Source of the DNA: JACVRW01 sp963827065
GTDB lineage: Bacteria; Actinomycetota; Thermoleophilia; Solirubrobacterales; Thermoleophilaceae
Direction: 5' to 3'
Assembly: GCA_963827065.1 (NCBI GenBank)
Contig: CAWGZM010000008.1
Coordinates: 434,001-498,000, forward strand
DNA: 64,000 bases
The stretch's first letter is position 1; every line of letters begins with the position of its first letter. Of the stretch, positions 50,314 to 58,660 are shown piece after piece. The notes beneath the pieces are model-generated. The model did no database searches. It had not been told where the DNA came from and worked only from the letters and a program-made list of their open reading frames with translations. Both the position numbers and the translations under genes were made by a program.

Positions 50314-52029
50314 TCAGGCCTCGACCGGGACGTAGGCGAACCGGCCCACGTCCACCAGGCCGCCGTCCGTAAGCCGTAGCTCCGGGATCACGGACAGCGC
50401 GAAGAACGACAGCTGCATGAAGGGCTCCTCGACCGTCGTGCCGAGCCTGGACGCGGCGGCCTCGTTCAGGGCCGCTATCTGATCCGCCACCTCCCGTGCC
50501 GGCAGGTCGCTCATCAGCCCCGCGAGCGGCAGCGGGACCTCGGCGAGGACGCGCCCCTCGAGCACGGCTACCTGCCCGCCGCCGAGCTCGGCAAGCCGCG
50601 CCACCGCGGTTGCCATGTCCGCCGCCGCGCCGGGCGCGCCGACTGTCACGCAGTTGTGGCCGTCGTGCGCCACGGTCGAGGCCATCGCGCCGCGGGTGAT
50701 GCCAAAACCGGTCGCGTAACCGAGGCCGATGCGGCCGGTGCCGTGGTGGCGCTCGACGACGGCGGCGTGCGCGAGGTCGGCGGCGGCGTCGCCGACGGTC
50801 AGCACACGGTCGCGCGTCGTGAGGCTGCGGCTCTCGACGCCCACCGCGCGCACGCGCGTCCCTGGCGCGTGCGTCAGGACGAGCTGCTCCGGGCCGGGCA
50901 GCGTCCCGATGTTCATCGTCCCGCGCATCAGCTCGGGGATCGGCGCGGCGGGCACGGCGCCCGCCACGACCTGCCCGGCGGAGGCGACGAGCCGTCCCGC
51001 CTGCCACACAAGCGCCGGCCTCCACGTACCGAGCTCGTCGAAGCAGAGGACGTCGGCCTGCATGCCCGGGCCGAGGCTGCCCAGCCGGTGAAAGCCGTGG
51101 TAGCCGGCCGGATTGGTGCTCGCGAGCAGGAGCGCATCGACCTCCGACACTCCGTTCGCCACGGCGAGCCGCGCGCAGTCGTTGATGTGGCCGGCGCGCA
51201 GCAGCGTGTCCGGCTCGCGATCGTCCGTGCACAACGCGGCCAGGTCGGTCCCGTGCTCGACCACGTCCGGGATCAGCGCTTCCAGATTCTGGCTCGCGGA
51301 GCCTTGGCGGATGAAGACCCACATGCCCTTGCGCCGCCGCTCGACGACCTCGTCCAGCGTCGTCGATTCGTGGTCCGACTCGACGCCCGCAGCCAGGTAC
51401 GCGTCGAGCTCGCGGCCGCCGACACCGGGGCTGTGACCGTCGACACGCCGACCCGCGGCGGCCCGTATGCGGGCGAGCATCTCGGGATCGCCGCCGATCA
51501 CGCCCGGGAAGTTCATGACCTCCGCGACTCCGCGCGCGCCGTGCTCCTCGATCAGCCCGCGGAGGTCGTCGGCGTCGAGCGCGGCGCCCGAGCTCTCGAA
51601 CGGCGACGCCGGCACGCAGCTCGACGCGTAGACGCCGAAGGTGAACGGCAGCGGCGCCGCCGCCTCCGCCAGCGCCAGGACGCCCGGCACGCCCAGTACG
51701 TTGGCGACCTCGTGCGGGTCGGCCGCCACTGCGGTCGTGCCGTGCGGCAGCACCGCTCGTACGAACTCGTCAATCCACAGCTTTGTCGATTCCAGGTGCA
51801 TGTGGGCGTCGATGAACGCGGGCGTGAGGGCGCAGCCGCCGACGTCGACGACCTCATGCGCCTCGCGCTCACCCCAGCCGGCGACCACGCCATCGGCCAG
51901 CGCGAGCGCGGTGTCGACCCACTCGTGCCGGGCCGGGCTGAACACCCGCCCGCCGCTGAGGAGCAGATCGGCCGGCTCGGCGCCGCGTGCGACGGCGATC
52001 GCCCGTGGGGTCGCCTGGGGCCGCGTCAT
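50314..52029 (-). CDS. ade: Adenine deaminase
   Basis: 571 residues, the usual length. The amidohydrolase metal site starts with His76-x-His78 (DAHMHLES), then DPHEVANVLG, VMNFPGVIGGD and the long adenine-deaminase-specific C-terminal domain (ATGFGITRGAMASTVAHDGHN, MSDLPAREVADQI, FFALSVIPELRLTDGGLVD). It converts adenine to hypoxanthine and ammonia in purine salvage. A thioesterase gene lies 46 bases upstream on the same strand. Confidence 0.93.
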   Translation of the reverse strand: MTRPQATPRAIAVARGAEPADLLLSGGRVFSPARHEWVDTALALADGVVAGWGEREAHEVVDVGGCALTPAFIDAHMHLESTKLWIDEFVRAVLPHGTTAVAADPHEVANVLGVPGVLALAEAAAPLPFTFGVYASSCVPASPFESSGAALDADDLRGLIEEHGARGVAEVMNFPGVIGGDPEMLARIRAAAGRRVDGHSPGVGGRELDAYLAAGVESDHESTTLDEVVERRRKGMWVFIRQGSASQNLEALIPDVVEHGTDLAALCTDDREPDTLLRAGHINDCARLAVANGVSEVDALLLASTNPAGYHGFHRLGSLGPGMQADVLCFDELGTWRPALVWQAGRLVASAGQVVAGAVPAAPIPELMRGTMNIGTLPGPEQLVLTHAPGTRVRAVGVESRSLTTRDRVLTVGDAAADLAHAAVVERHHGTGRIGLGYATGFGITRGAMASTVAHDGHNCVTVGAPGAAADMATAVARLAELGGGQVAVLEGRVLAEVPLPLAGLMSDLPAREVADQIAALNEAAASRLGTTVEEPFMQLSFFALSVIPELRLTDGGLVDVGRFAYVPVEA

Positions 52030-52075
52030 CGCAGGCGGAAGCAGCGCGGCATCGCGGCATCGTAGCGCCGGCCGG

Positions 52076-52858
52076 CTAGCCGGCGAGCGCGAGCTGGCGC
52101 GACTGGGCGAGCAGCTCGCCGTCGCGCGAAAAGATCTCGGCGTCCTCTTCCATGAAACCCCGACGGGCGAGGCGCGTCCGGTAGCGACCGAGCGCCCAAT
52201 CGCCCTCGCGCGGCAGTTGCCCGCGCACGTGCACGGTCAGCTCGAGCGTCGGCACGGGCGCCGTGTCGGTGCGCATCACGAACACGGCCGGGAACCACGA
52301 GTCGGTGAGCGCGACAAGCAGGGCGGCGTCGAGCGCGCGCTCGGTGCGGAGGCGCAGCCAGCCACCGGTGAGCGCCTCGTCGCCGCCGCCGAAGGTCGGC
52401 GTCCCGATGGCGGGCAGATAGTGGAACTGGCGGCCGAACGGAGGGCCGTCCGGCGCGTCGGGCAGCTCCGCCGTCTCCTCCGGCGCGGTCACGCCGGGCC
52501 GGTCGAGCTGGTCGATCTCCATGCCGTCGCGCTCGTCCGCAAAGATGGCGGCGGCGCTGGCCATGACGCGGTCGTCCTGTACGAGCCGGGCCCTCATGAA
52601 GCTGACGGAGCGTCCGTGCCGGTCCGCCTCCACGTGCACCTCGGCGGCTCCCTCCCGCGGCCGCCCGACGTAGTGCAGCGTGATCGAGCGCAACGGACGC
52701 GAGCCGAGCTCCAGGTCGACGCTCAGCGCCCGCACGACGATCGCGCCGAGGTAGCCGCCGTTCGGGCCGGCGATCACCCACCAGTCCTTGCGGATGTCGC
52801 AGTCGAAGATGCCGTCGCCGCGGGCGCGGACGGCGGTGTCGCGCTCGAAGTCCCCCAT
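52076..52858 (-). CDS. Acyl-CoA thioesterase-like (hot-dog fold) protein
   Basis: 260 residues from ATG 52858. It resembles double hot-dog thioesterases of the TesB-like (4HBT_3) group: WVIAGPNGGYLGAIVVRAL, RSITLHYVGRPREGAAEVHVEADRHGRSVSFMRARLVQDDRVMA in the first half, and GWLRLRTERALDAALLVALTDSWFPAVF in the second. It would hydrolyse acyl-CoA thioesters; the chain length is unknown. Confidence 0.82.
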   Translation of the reverse strand: MGDFERDTAVRARGDGIFDCDIRKDWWVIAGPNGGYLGAIVVRALSVDLELGSRPLRSITLHYVGRPREGAAEVHVEADRHGRSVSFMRARLVQDDRVMASAAAIFADERDGMEIDQLDRPGVTAPEETAELPDAPDGPPFGRQFHYLPAIGTPTFGGGDEALTGGWLRLRTERALDAALLVALTDSWFPAVFVMRTDTAPVPTLELTVHVRGQLPREGDWALGRYRTRLARRGFMEEDAEIFSRDGELLAQSRQLALAG

Positions 52859-52895
52859 GCAGGCCGGCAAGCCTATTCACGCGCGTGGCGATGGC

Positions 52896-52901
52896 CATAC
52901 T
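52896..52901 (+). promoter_or_regulatory. -10 element of leaderless ltrA-like gene
   Basis: CATACT, seven bases, then ATG 52909. This spacing selects 52909 rather than the GTG at 52885. Confidence 0.45.
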
Positions 52902-52908
52902 GCCGCCC

Positions 52909-54078
52909 ATGGAGGCCGCCACTCGCCGCGTGCGGATGACCCTGCGGACGGAGGAGTCCGTCAAGCCGCTCGAGCTCTTCTTCGACCTCGTGTTCGTCCT
53001 GGCGATCACGCAGTGCACCGTGCTGATGGCGGACGACCCGACCTGGGAGGGGATCGCCCGCGGCCTGCTCGTGCTCGGCGTGCTGTGGTGGTCGTGGGTC
53101 GGCTACTCCTGGCTCACGAGCGTGGTCGATCCCGAGGAGGGGATCGTGCGCTTCGCGATCTTCGGCGCGATGGCCGCCCTGCTCGTGGTGGCGTTGTGCG
53201 TGCCGGAGGCGTTTGGCGACCTGGGCCTGCTGTTCGCGTGCGCGTACTTCGTGGTGCGAATGGGGCAGGTGATCCTCTTGTACAACGCCGGCCGCGGCGA
53301 CCCGGGGCTGCAGCGCTCGGCCAGCGGGCTGGCGGTCGGGACCCTGCTCGGAACCAGCATCCTGATCGGCGCCTCGTTCACAGACGGCGCGTTGCAGGGC
53401 GCGCTCTGGGCGCTGGCGCTCGCGCTCGACGTCGGCGAGCCGTATGTGTTCGGCTCGGAGGGTTGGAAGCTCGCGCCGCGCCACTTCGTCGAGCGGCACG
53501 GGCTGATCATCATCATCGCCCTCGGCGAGTCGATCGTCTCGATCGGCGCCGGGGTCGAGGGCGAGGTCGATGCCGGAGTGGTTGCGGCGGCCGTGCTGGG
53601 AGTGGGGCTGGCGGCCGGGCTGTGGTGGCTCTACTTCGACATCGTCGCGCTCGTCGCCGAACGCCGCCTCACCCAGGCGACACCGGGGCGCGAGCAGAAC
53701 GAGATCGCGCGTGACTCGTTCTCCTACCTGCATTTCCCGATGGTCGCGGGAATCGTGCTCGTCGCACTCGGGTTGAAGAAGACGCTCGAGCACGTCGAGG
53801 ATCCCCTGAAGATCGAGGTGGCCGTGGCGATGCTCGGCGGGACCGCGATCTACCTGCTCGCCCACGTGGCCTTCCGCTGGCGGAACGTCGGGCGCTTCAG
53901 CACCCAAAGGCTCGTGGCCGCGCTCGTCATGCTCGCGCTGATCCCGCTGGCGACCGAGATCGCCTCACTGGCGACGCTCGCGATCGTGCTCGCAGTGCTC
54001 TCCGTCCTGATCGCCTACGAGACGGTTCACTTCGCGGAATTGCGCGAGCGGCTACGCCACCAGGTCGAGCACGGCTAG
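52909..54078 (+). CDS. Low temperature requirement protein A (LtrA) family membrane protein
   Basis: 389 residues with about ten to twelve membrane segments. The family start is clear: TEESVKPLELFFDLVFVLAITQ, later FVERHGLIIIIALGESIVSIGAG and DSFSYLHFPMVAGIVLVALGLKK. LtrA is named for a Listeria cold-growth mutant; the transported or sensed compound is unknown. Confidence 0.9.
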   Translation: MEAATRRVRMTLRTEESVKPLELFFDLVFVLAITQCTVLMADDPTWEGIARGLLVLGVLWWSWVGYSWLTSVVDPEEGIVRFAIFGAMAALLVVALCVPEAFGDLGLLFACAYFVVRMGQVILLYNAGRGDPGLQRSASGLAVGTLLGTSILIGASFTDGALQGALWALALALDVGEPYVFGSEGWKLAPRHFVERHGLIIIIALGESIVSIGAGVEGEVDAGVVAAAVLGVGLAAGLWWLYFDIVALVAERRLTQATPGREQNEIARDSFSYLHFPMVAGIVLVALGLKKTLEHVEDPLKIEVAVAMLGGTAIYLLAHVAFRWRNVGRFSTQRLVAALVMLALIPLATEIASLATLAIVLAVLSVLIAYETVHFAELRERLRHQVEHG

Positions 54079-54087
54079 CCGCGGCCG

Positions 54088-54399
54088 CTACGGCACGTTC
54101 GGGTTGATGCCCGGATCCGGCGCCGGCTGGTCGTCGTGCACGCCGCGCTCGAGGTGCGGCGGCTCGGGCTCGGGCCCGTCGAACTCGTTTGGCGGATCCG
54201 GGACCTCGCTGTCGGCGAGCGGCCGGTCGCCGGCGCGCCTCAGGCGCAGCGCGCTCCAGCACTCGTCGAGCTCCTTGCGGACGGAGTGGAGCCGCTTGTG
54301 CTCGTTGTCGGTCAGGCCTCCTGCCTCGCTGGCTCGCCAGAGCCTGTGCTCTTCCTCGACGAGCTGCTCGATGCGGTCGAGAACGGGTTGATCGTCCAT
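54088..54399 (-). CDS. DUF2630 family protein
   Basis: 103 residues from ATG 54399. The first 60 residues match the helical DUF2630 pattern (VLDRIEQLVEEEHRLWR, LTDNEHKRLHSVRKELDECWSALRLRRA), followed by an acidic, Pro-rich tail. The family is common in actinobacteria; its function is unknown. Confidence 0.82.
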   Translation of the reverse strand: MDDQPVLDRIEQLVEEEHRLWRASEAGGLTDNEHKRLHSVRKELDECWSALRLRRAGDRPLADSEVPDPPNEFDGPEPEPPHLERGVHDDQPAPDPGINPNVP

Positions 54400-54406
54400 G
54401 GGGCCG

Positions 54407-54412
54407 AGCTTA
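54407..54412 (-). promoter_or_regulatory. -10 element of leaderless DUF2630 gene
   Basis: On the minus strand TAAGCT, seven bases, then ATG 54399. Confidence 0.45.
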
Positions 54413-54471
54413 GTCACGCCAAGTCGCGCTGGGCGGGTTCCCCTCGCCTGCCCGCCGGGTATGGCCGAACC

Positions 54472-55377
54472 ATGCTTCGCAAGGCGCTTCCCATCACCGT
54501 CCTCGTACTCGCTCTGCTCGTTCCTGCCGCGCCCGCCGGCTCCGGCGCCCAGAGCTCGATCCCGCTGCCGGATGAGTTCAGGCCCGAAGGGATCGCCAGC
54601 GGGAAGGGCGACCGCTTCTACGTCGGTTCGATTCCGCTGGGCGCCGTTTACAGCGGCTCGTACCGGACGGGCGAGGGCGCCGTGCTGGTGCCGCCGCACC
54701 AGGGGCGCAACCACACCGGGTTGAAGGTGGACACGCGTTTCGACCGGCTGTTCGTGGCCGGTGGGGCGTCGAAGGCCATCTATGTCTATGACGCGCGCAC
54801 GGGCTCGGACGTGGCGACCTTCCCGCTGCGCGACGCCGGCTTCATCAACGACGTCGTCCTCACGCACAACGCGGCCTACTTCACCGACTCCTTGGTCCAG
54901 GAGCTTTACCGCGTCGGCATCCGCCGCAACGGCGAGCTGACGCCGCCCGTGCGGATCCCCTACTCCGGCGACCTGCAGTTCACCGAGGGTTTCAACGCCA
55001 ACGGCATCGAGACGCTCCGGGGCGGGCACCGGCTCGTCGTCGTGAAGAGCAACACCGGTCAGCTGTATCGCGTGAACGGCCGCACGGGTCTGACGCACGA
55101 GATCGAGCTCGACCAACCGGTGCCGAATGGCGACGGCCTTCTGCGCCACGGCCACACGCTCTACGTGGTCCAGAACCGCCTCAACCAGATCGCCCCGGTC
55201 AAGCTCGACGACCACGAGCGCAGCGGCTCGGTGCGCAAGGTCATCACCGATCCGCGCTTCGACGTGCCGACGACGATCGCGCCGTTCAAGGACTTCATCT
55301 ACGCGGTCAACGCTCGCTTCGACCTGCCGGACGACGAGGACGACGACATCGTCCGGGTGGGCGACTCGCACCGATAG
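54472..55377 (+). CDS. Secreted beta-propeller (SMP-30/gluconolactonase-like) protein
   Basis: 301 residues with a signal peptide (LRKALPITVLVLALLVPAAPAGSGA). The rest is a series of propeller-like repeats (GIASGKGDRFYVGSIPLGAVYSG, LFVAGGASKAIYVYDARTG, INDVVLTHNAAYFTDS, LYRVNGRTG). It resembles SMP-30-type esterase/lactonase or strictosidine-synthase-like proteins, but no catalytic residue set is certain. It acts outside the membrane; the substrate is unknown. Confidence 0.75.
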   Translation: MLRKALPITVLVLALLVPAAPAGSGAQSSIPLPDEFRPEGIASGKGDRFYVGSIPLGAVYSGSYRTGEGAVLVPPHQGRNHTGLKVDTRFDRLFVAGGASKAIYVYDARTGSDVATFPLRDAGFINDVVLTHNAAYFTDSLVQELYRVGIRRNGELTPPVRIPYSGDLQFTEGFNANGIETLRGGHRLVVVKSNTGQLYRVNGRTGLTHEIELDQPVPNGDGLLRHGHTLYVVQNRLNQIAPVKLDDHERSGSVRKVITDPRFDVPTTIAPFKDFIYAVNARFDLPDDEDDDIVRVGDSHR

Positions 55378-55380
55378 GAT
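55375..55380 (+). promoter_or_regulatory. -10 element of leaderless DUF3089 gene
   Basis: TAGGAT, eight bases, then ATG 55389. It begins in the stop codon of the preceding gene. Confidence 0.45.
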
Positions 55381-55388
55381 CGCCGCCC

Positions 55389-56498
55389 ATGTGGAGCGGG
55401 TGGCGCCTTGCGGCGATCCTCGCGCTCGTCTCGATCGGCCTGCTCGGCGCGGTGGAGACGAGTGCGGCCAAGACCGTGTGGCTATGCAAGCCGGGGCCGA
55501 AAGCGAACCCCTGCACGCCCGACCAGTCGCTGACGGCCTTCTCGCCCTCGCTCCAGAAGCTGAGCACCGAGAGCGCCCGCGGGCGCCGGCCGCGGGCGAG
55601 GTTCGACTGCTTCTACGTCTATCCGACGGTCAGCGACCAGCCGACGGTGCAGGCCAACCGCCGCATCGATCCGGAGCTGCGCTCGATCGCGCTCTATCAG
55701 GCCGCACGCTTCTCGCGCCACTGCCGGGTGTACGCGCCCGTGTACAGGCAGTTCACGCTCGTAGGCCTCAGCAGCCCGGACGCCACGCCGGAGATGCGCG
55801 CGACCGCCTACGGCGATGTGCGTGACGCATGGCGAACGTATTTGCGCAGGTTCAACGGCGGCCGCGGAGTCGTGCTCATAGGTCACTCGCAGGGCACCTT
55901 CATGCTGCGCGACCTCGTGAAGCGCGAGATCGACCGCAAGCCCCGCGTGCGACGGAAGCTCATCTCCGCTCTGCTGCTCGGCGGCGGCGTCACCGTGAAG
56001 AAGGGCTCCGACCGGGGCGGCGACTTCGAGAACGTCAGGGCGTGCCGATCGGAGCGCCAGCTCGGCTGCGTCGTCGCCTTCTCGGCGTTCAACGGGCCGG
56101 TTCCGGCAGACGCTCTCTTCGGCCGCGCCTCCGGCGGGCTCGAGACGCTCTGCACGAACCCCGCCGCGCTCGGCGGCGGCTCGGCTCTGATCGAGCCCCT
56201 CTTCCCGCGCGCGCCGTTCGCGCCAGGGTCGACCATCGGCGCCCTCACTGTCGCGATCGGCGCACCCAGGCCGAGTGTCGACACGCCCTGGCTCTCGTTC
56301 CCGGACAGCTACAGCGCCCGCTGCTCGAGGGCCGACGGGGCGAGCGTGCTCCAGGTGTCGCCGCGCGGCGGCGCGCCAGTCCTCACCCCCGTGCCCGCAG
56401 CGAACTGGGGCCTGCACATCGCGGACGTCAACATCGCGCTCGGCGATCTCACTGAGCTGGTCCGCCGGCAGGCGCGCAACTTCCTGCGCAGGGGCTGA
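55389..56498 (+). CDS. DUF3089 secreted alpha/beta-hydrolase-like protein
   Basis: 369 residues. A signal peptide (WRLAAILALVSIGLLGAVETSAA) is followed by DCFYVYPTVSDQPTVQANRRIDPELRSIALYQAARFSRHCRVYAPVYRQ and the nucleophile elbow GHSQG, as in DUF3089, a lipase-like family. The C-terminal end keeps NWGLHIADVNIALGDL with a likely catalytic His. It probably cleaves an ester outside the cell; substrate unknown. Confidence 0.85.
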   Translation: MWSGWRLAAILALVSIGLLGAVETSAAKTVWLCKPGPKANPCTPDQSLTAFSPSLQKLSTESARGRRPRARFDCFYVYPTVSDQPTVQANRRIDPELRSIALYQAARFSRHCRVYAPVYRQFTLVGLSSPDATPEMRATAYGDVRDAWRTYLRRFNGGRGVVLIGHSQGTFMLRDLVKREIDRKPRVRRKLISALLLGGGVTVKKGSDRGGDFENVRACRSERQLGCVVAFSAFNGPVPADALFGRASGGLETLCTNPAALGGGSALIEPLFPRAPFAPGSTIGALTVAIGAPRPSVDTPWLSFPDSYSARCSRADGASVLQVSPRGGAPVLTPVPAANWGLHIADVNIALGDLTELVRRQARNFLRRG

Positions 56499-56499
56499 G

Positions 56500-56853
56500 A
56501 TGGGCCGTCGCAGCCGTCGCCGCGAGCGCTCACAGGGCCCGCCGGCGCCGCGCGCCACCACCAACTACACCGATGCCGGGGGCAACGTCCTGACGCTGCG
56601 CGACGAACTGAGCGCCGGCACGTGGGCGAAGCTCGACGCGCTCGAGGCGAAGCCGGCCGCCAGCGCCGAGGACCGCTGGCAGCGCCGCGGCGAGTTCCTG
56701 TTCGAGCGCCTCGCGGTCCGCTGGGAGATCAGCGGGCTGCCGCTCGAGGGGCAGCGCGAGCTGCTCGGGCGTTACCGCATGGCGGGCGCCGACGAGCGGC
56801 GCTGGGTGCGCGAGGTGCTCGACGAGCACCTGCGCACCCATGCACCGCAGTGA
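56500..56853 (+). CDS. Hypothetical cytoplasmic protein
   Basis: 117 residues starting one base after the preceding stop. Basic at the N-terminus (GRRSRRRERSQ), then helical and acidic (VLTLRDELSAGTWAKLDALEAK, EDRWQRRGEFLFERLAVRWEISGLPLEGQRELLGRYRMAGADERRWVREVLDEHL). I recognise no named family. Position suggests co-transcription with the DUF3089 gene. Confidence 0.65.
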   Translation: MGRRSRRRERSQGPPAPRATTNYTDAGGNVLTLRDELSAGTWAKLDALEAKPAASAEDRWQRRGEFLFERLAVRWEISGLPLEGQRELLGRYRMAGADERRWVREVLDEHLRTHAPQ

Positions 56854-57777
56854 CTAGCGAGCGGGCTTGGCGCGGAAGCCCGTTGGGCTGCCGGGACCGC
56901 GCGAGAAGCTCCCCGTGCGTGGGTTCACGACCCACGGCGACGGGAGGTCCCCCGTCACGTCCTGAAGGAACTGCGCGAACAGCGTCGTCGAGCGGGCGCA
57001 GCTGAGGCGGCCGCGGACCCAGACGTTGTAGGTACCCCTGGGCAGGACGAGGCGGCCGATCTGGTCGTTGTTCAGGACGCGGAAGGTCGGGCAGCGCGTC
57101 TCACCGCGGACGGGGTGGCGTCCCCGCGAGCTACCGCCGTCCTCGACGTAGGGCTTGATCCGGAAGCCGATGTGCCGGCTGCCCTTCATGAAGCTGCCGG
57201 TACTCGGATCGAGGAACCACGGCCGCGGCAGGACGCCGTCGAAGTCCTGCAGGAAGCGGGCGAAGAGCGTCGATGCCTGTGAGCAGCTGACGCCGGCGTA
57301 GCCGAGCAGCGTGATTCGGTAGCGGCCCCGCGGGATCGAGAAGCTGCCGATGCGGTCGTTGTGGAGCACCGTGAAGTAGCCCGCGCAGACGCGGCTCGAC
57401 GGCGGATGCGGGGGGTTCGGCGGGGTGGGCGGAGTGGGTTCGCCCGGCGTGACCCTGAAGCCGACCGTGCTGTTCCGCCCCGCGGTGAACGAGCGCGTGG
57501 AGTTGTTCGCCACCCACGGACGCGGCAGGCGGCCGTCCCAGTCCTCGAGGAACTGGCTGAGGAGGTGCGAGGCCTCGGTGCAGCCCATCGTCGCGCTGTC
57601 GAGCACGGTGATGGTGTAGGCGCCGGCGGGCAGCTGCATCGCCCCGATGCGGTCGTTGTGAAGCACCTGGAAGGTGCCGGGGCAGGTCGCCTCGGCCGCT
57701 GAGGCCGACGGGGCGAGCGCGAGGGCGAGCGCGGCGGTCGCCACGAGCCCGGCGAGAGTCCGTTGAATTCGGGTCAT
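56854..57777 (-). CDS. Secreted protein with three tandem cysteine-pair repeats
   Basis: 307 residues. A signal peptide (to about residue 28) precedes three copies of an about 77-80-residue unit: Cys32-Pro111, Cys131-Pro209 and Cys229-Pro305. Each copy follows F-x-VL-x-ND-x-IG, then LP/IP-x-G-x-Y, a second Cys (66, 165, 260), LF-x-x-FLQD-like helix, LP-x-PW, T-x-SF and GFR. A Pro-rich linker joins copies 1 and 2. One disulfide per repeat is likely. I know no named family for it; the protein should be extracellular. Confidence 0.75.
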   Translation of the reverse strand: MTRIQRTLAGLVATAALALALAPSASAAEATCPGTFQVLHNDRIGAMQLPAGAYTITVLDSATMGCTEASHLLSQFLEDWDGRLPRPWVANNSTRSFTAGRNSTVGFRVTPGEPTPPTPPNPPHPPSSRVCAGYFTVLHNDRIGSFSIPRGRYRITLLGYAGVSCSQASTLFARFLQDFDGVLPRPWFLDPSTGSFMKGSRHIGFRIKPYVEDGGSSRGRHPVRGETRCPTFRVLNNDQIGRLVLPRGTYNVWVRGRLSCARSTTLFAQFLQDVTGDLPSPWVVNPRTGSFSRGPGSPTGFRAKPAR

Positions 57778-57817
57778 GCGCGCGACCCTAAGGGGTGAAT
57801 GGTGTGGTCCGCAAGCC

Positions 57818-58660
57818 TTAGCCGGCGCCGAGCACGGGCTCCGGCGGGCCCATCCCGGCGGCCTGGCGGGCGTCGCGGCCGGCGGCCGAGACGAGCGACG
57901 CGGCGTGCCGAACCGCCCCGGCGATCGCCACGAGTGGCGCCGGCGGCTCGATCTCCACCTCCACCTCCGCAGGCGGGGCCGGCTCCGGCTCGGGCACGGG
58001 CGGCGAACTCGCCGTTCTCTTCGAGGGCGCCGGGATCCCGCCCCCGCCCTCGCCGCCGCAGCTCCTCACCGCGTCGGCGATCAGGCGGCCGCGCAGAGCG
58101 TAGCCCTCGGGCCGGGCGTGCACGCCGTCCTCGTAGAGGATCCCGGGCGTGCTGGTGGCGACCCCGTACCAGTCCACGAGCTGCACGCCCGGGTTGTCGA
58201 GCGCGAAGCGCTCCACCGCCGCGTTCATCCCGTCGACCGTGACGCCGTTGTAGGGCGGCCGCAGGATCGTCGCGACGACGAGGCAGCGGTCACCGCTCGC
58301 CGCGCGCGCCGCCTGCAGGTTCGCGTACAGGGCGTTCGGATTGCTCGGGTCGTCGTTCGTGCCCAGGTCGAATACGACCACCTCGTGATCCGGGCGCAGG
58401 CGCGTCCGCAGCGCCTCGAGGCCCTCGCCGCTCCCGCGACTCTGGCGATCGTCCGACTCGACCGGCAGGGCGCCGAGCTGCTGCTCCAGATAGGGACCCG
58501 TTCCGACCTGCAGGCTGTCGCCGATCACGAGCACGCTTCCCGCCGCGTTTTGGGCCGAGGCGGGGGCGCCGCCCAGAAGCACGGCCGCCGCGCCAGCCAG
58601 AATCAGCGCCGTGAGTTTCCCCACAATCGAGTTCGCGGCCTTCTTCGTGGTCGTGTTCAT
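57818..58660 (-). CDS. Secreted SGNH/GDSL hydrolase
   Basis: 280 residues from ATG 58660 with AGGAAA upstream; GTG 58624 is an alternative. After a signal peptide (cleaved near ASA) come block I VIGDSLQVG with Ser49, LGTNDD and DGVHARPEG with the catalytic Asp/His. A Pro/Glu-rich tail and a final Ala-rich segment follow. The TNDDP and ILRPPYNGV-like elements recur in the SGNH protein at 61036. Probably an esterase or acyltransferase on cell-surface material. Its 5' end overlaps the start of the divergent MBOAT gene. Confidence 0.78.
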   Translation of the reverse strand: MNTTTKKAANSIVGKLTALILAGAAAVLLGGAPASAQNAAGSVLVIGDSLQVGTGPYLEQQLGALPVESDDRQSRGSGEGLEALRTRLRPDHEVVVFDLGTNDDPSNPNALYANLQAARAASGDRCLVVATILRPPYNGVTVDGMNAAVERFALDNPGVQLVDWYGVATSTPGILYEDGVHARPEGYALRGRLIADAVRSCGGEGGGGIPAPSKRTASSPPVPEPEPAPPAEVEVEIEPPAPLVAIAGAVRHAASLVSAAGRDARQAAGMGPPEPVLGAG

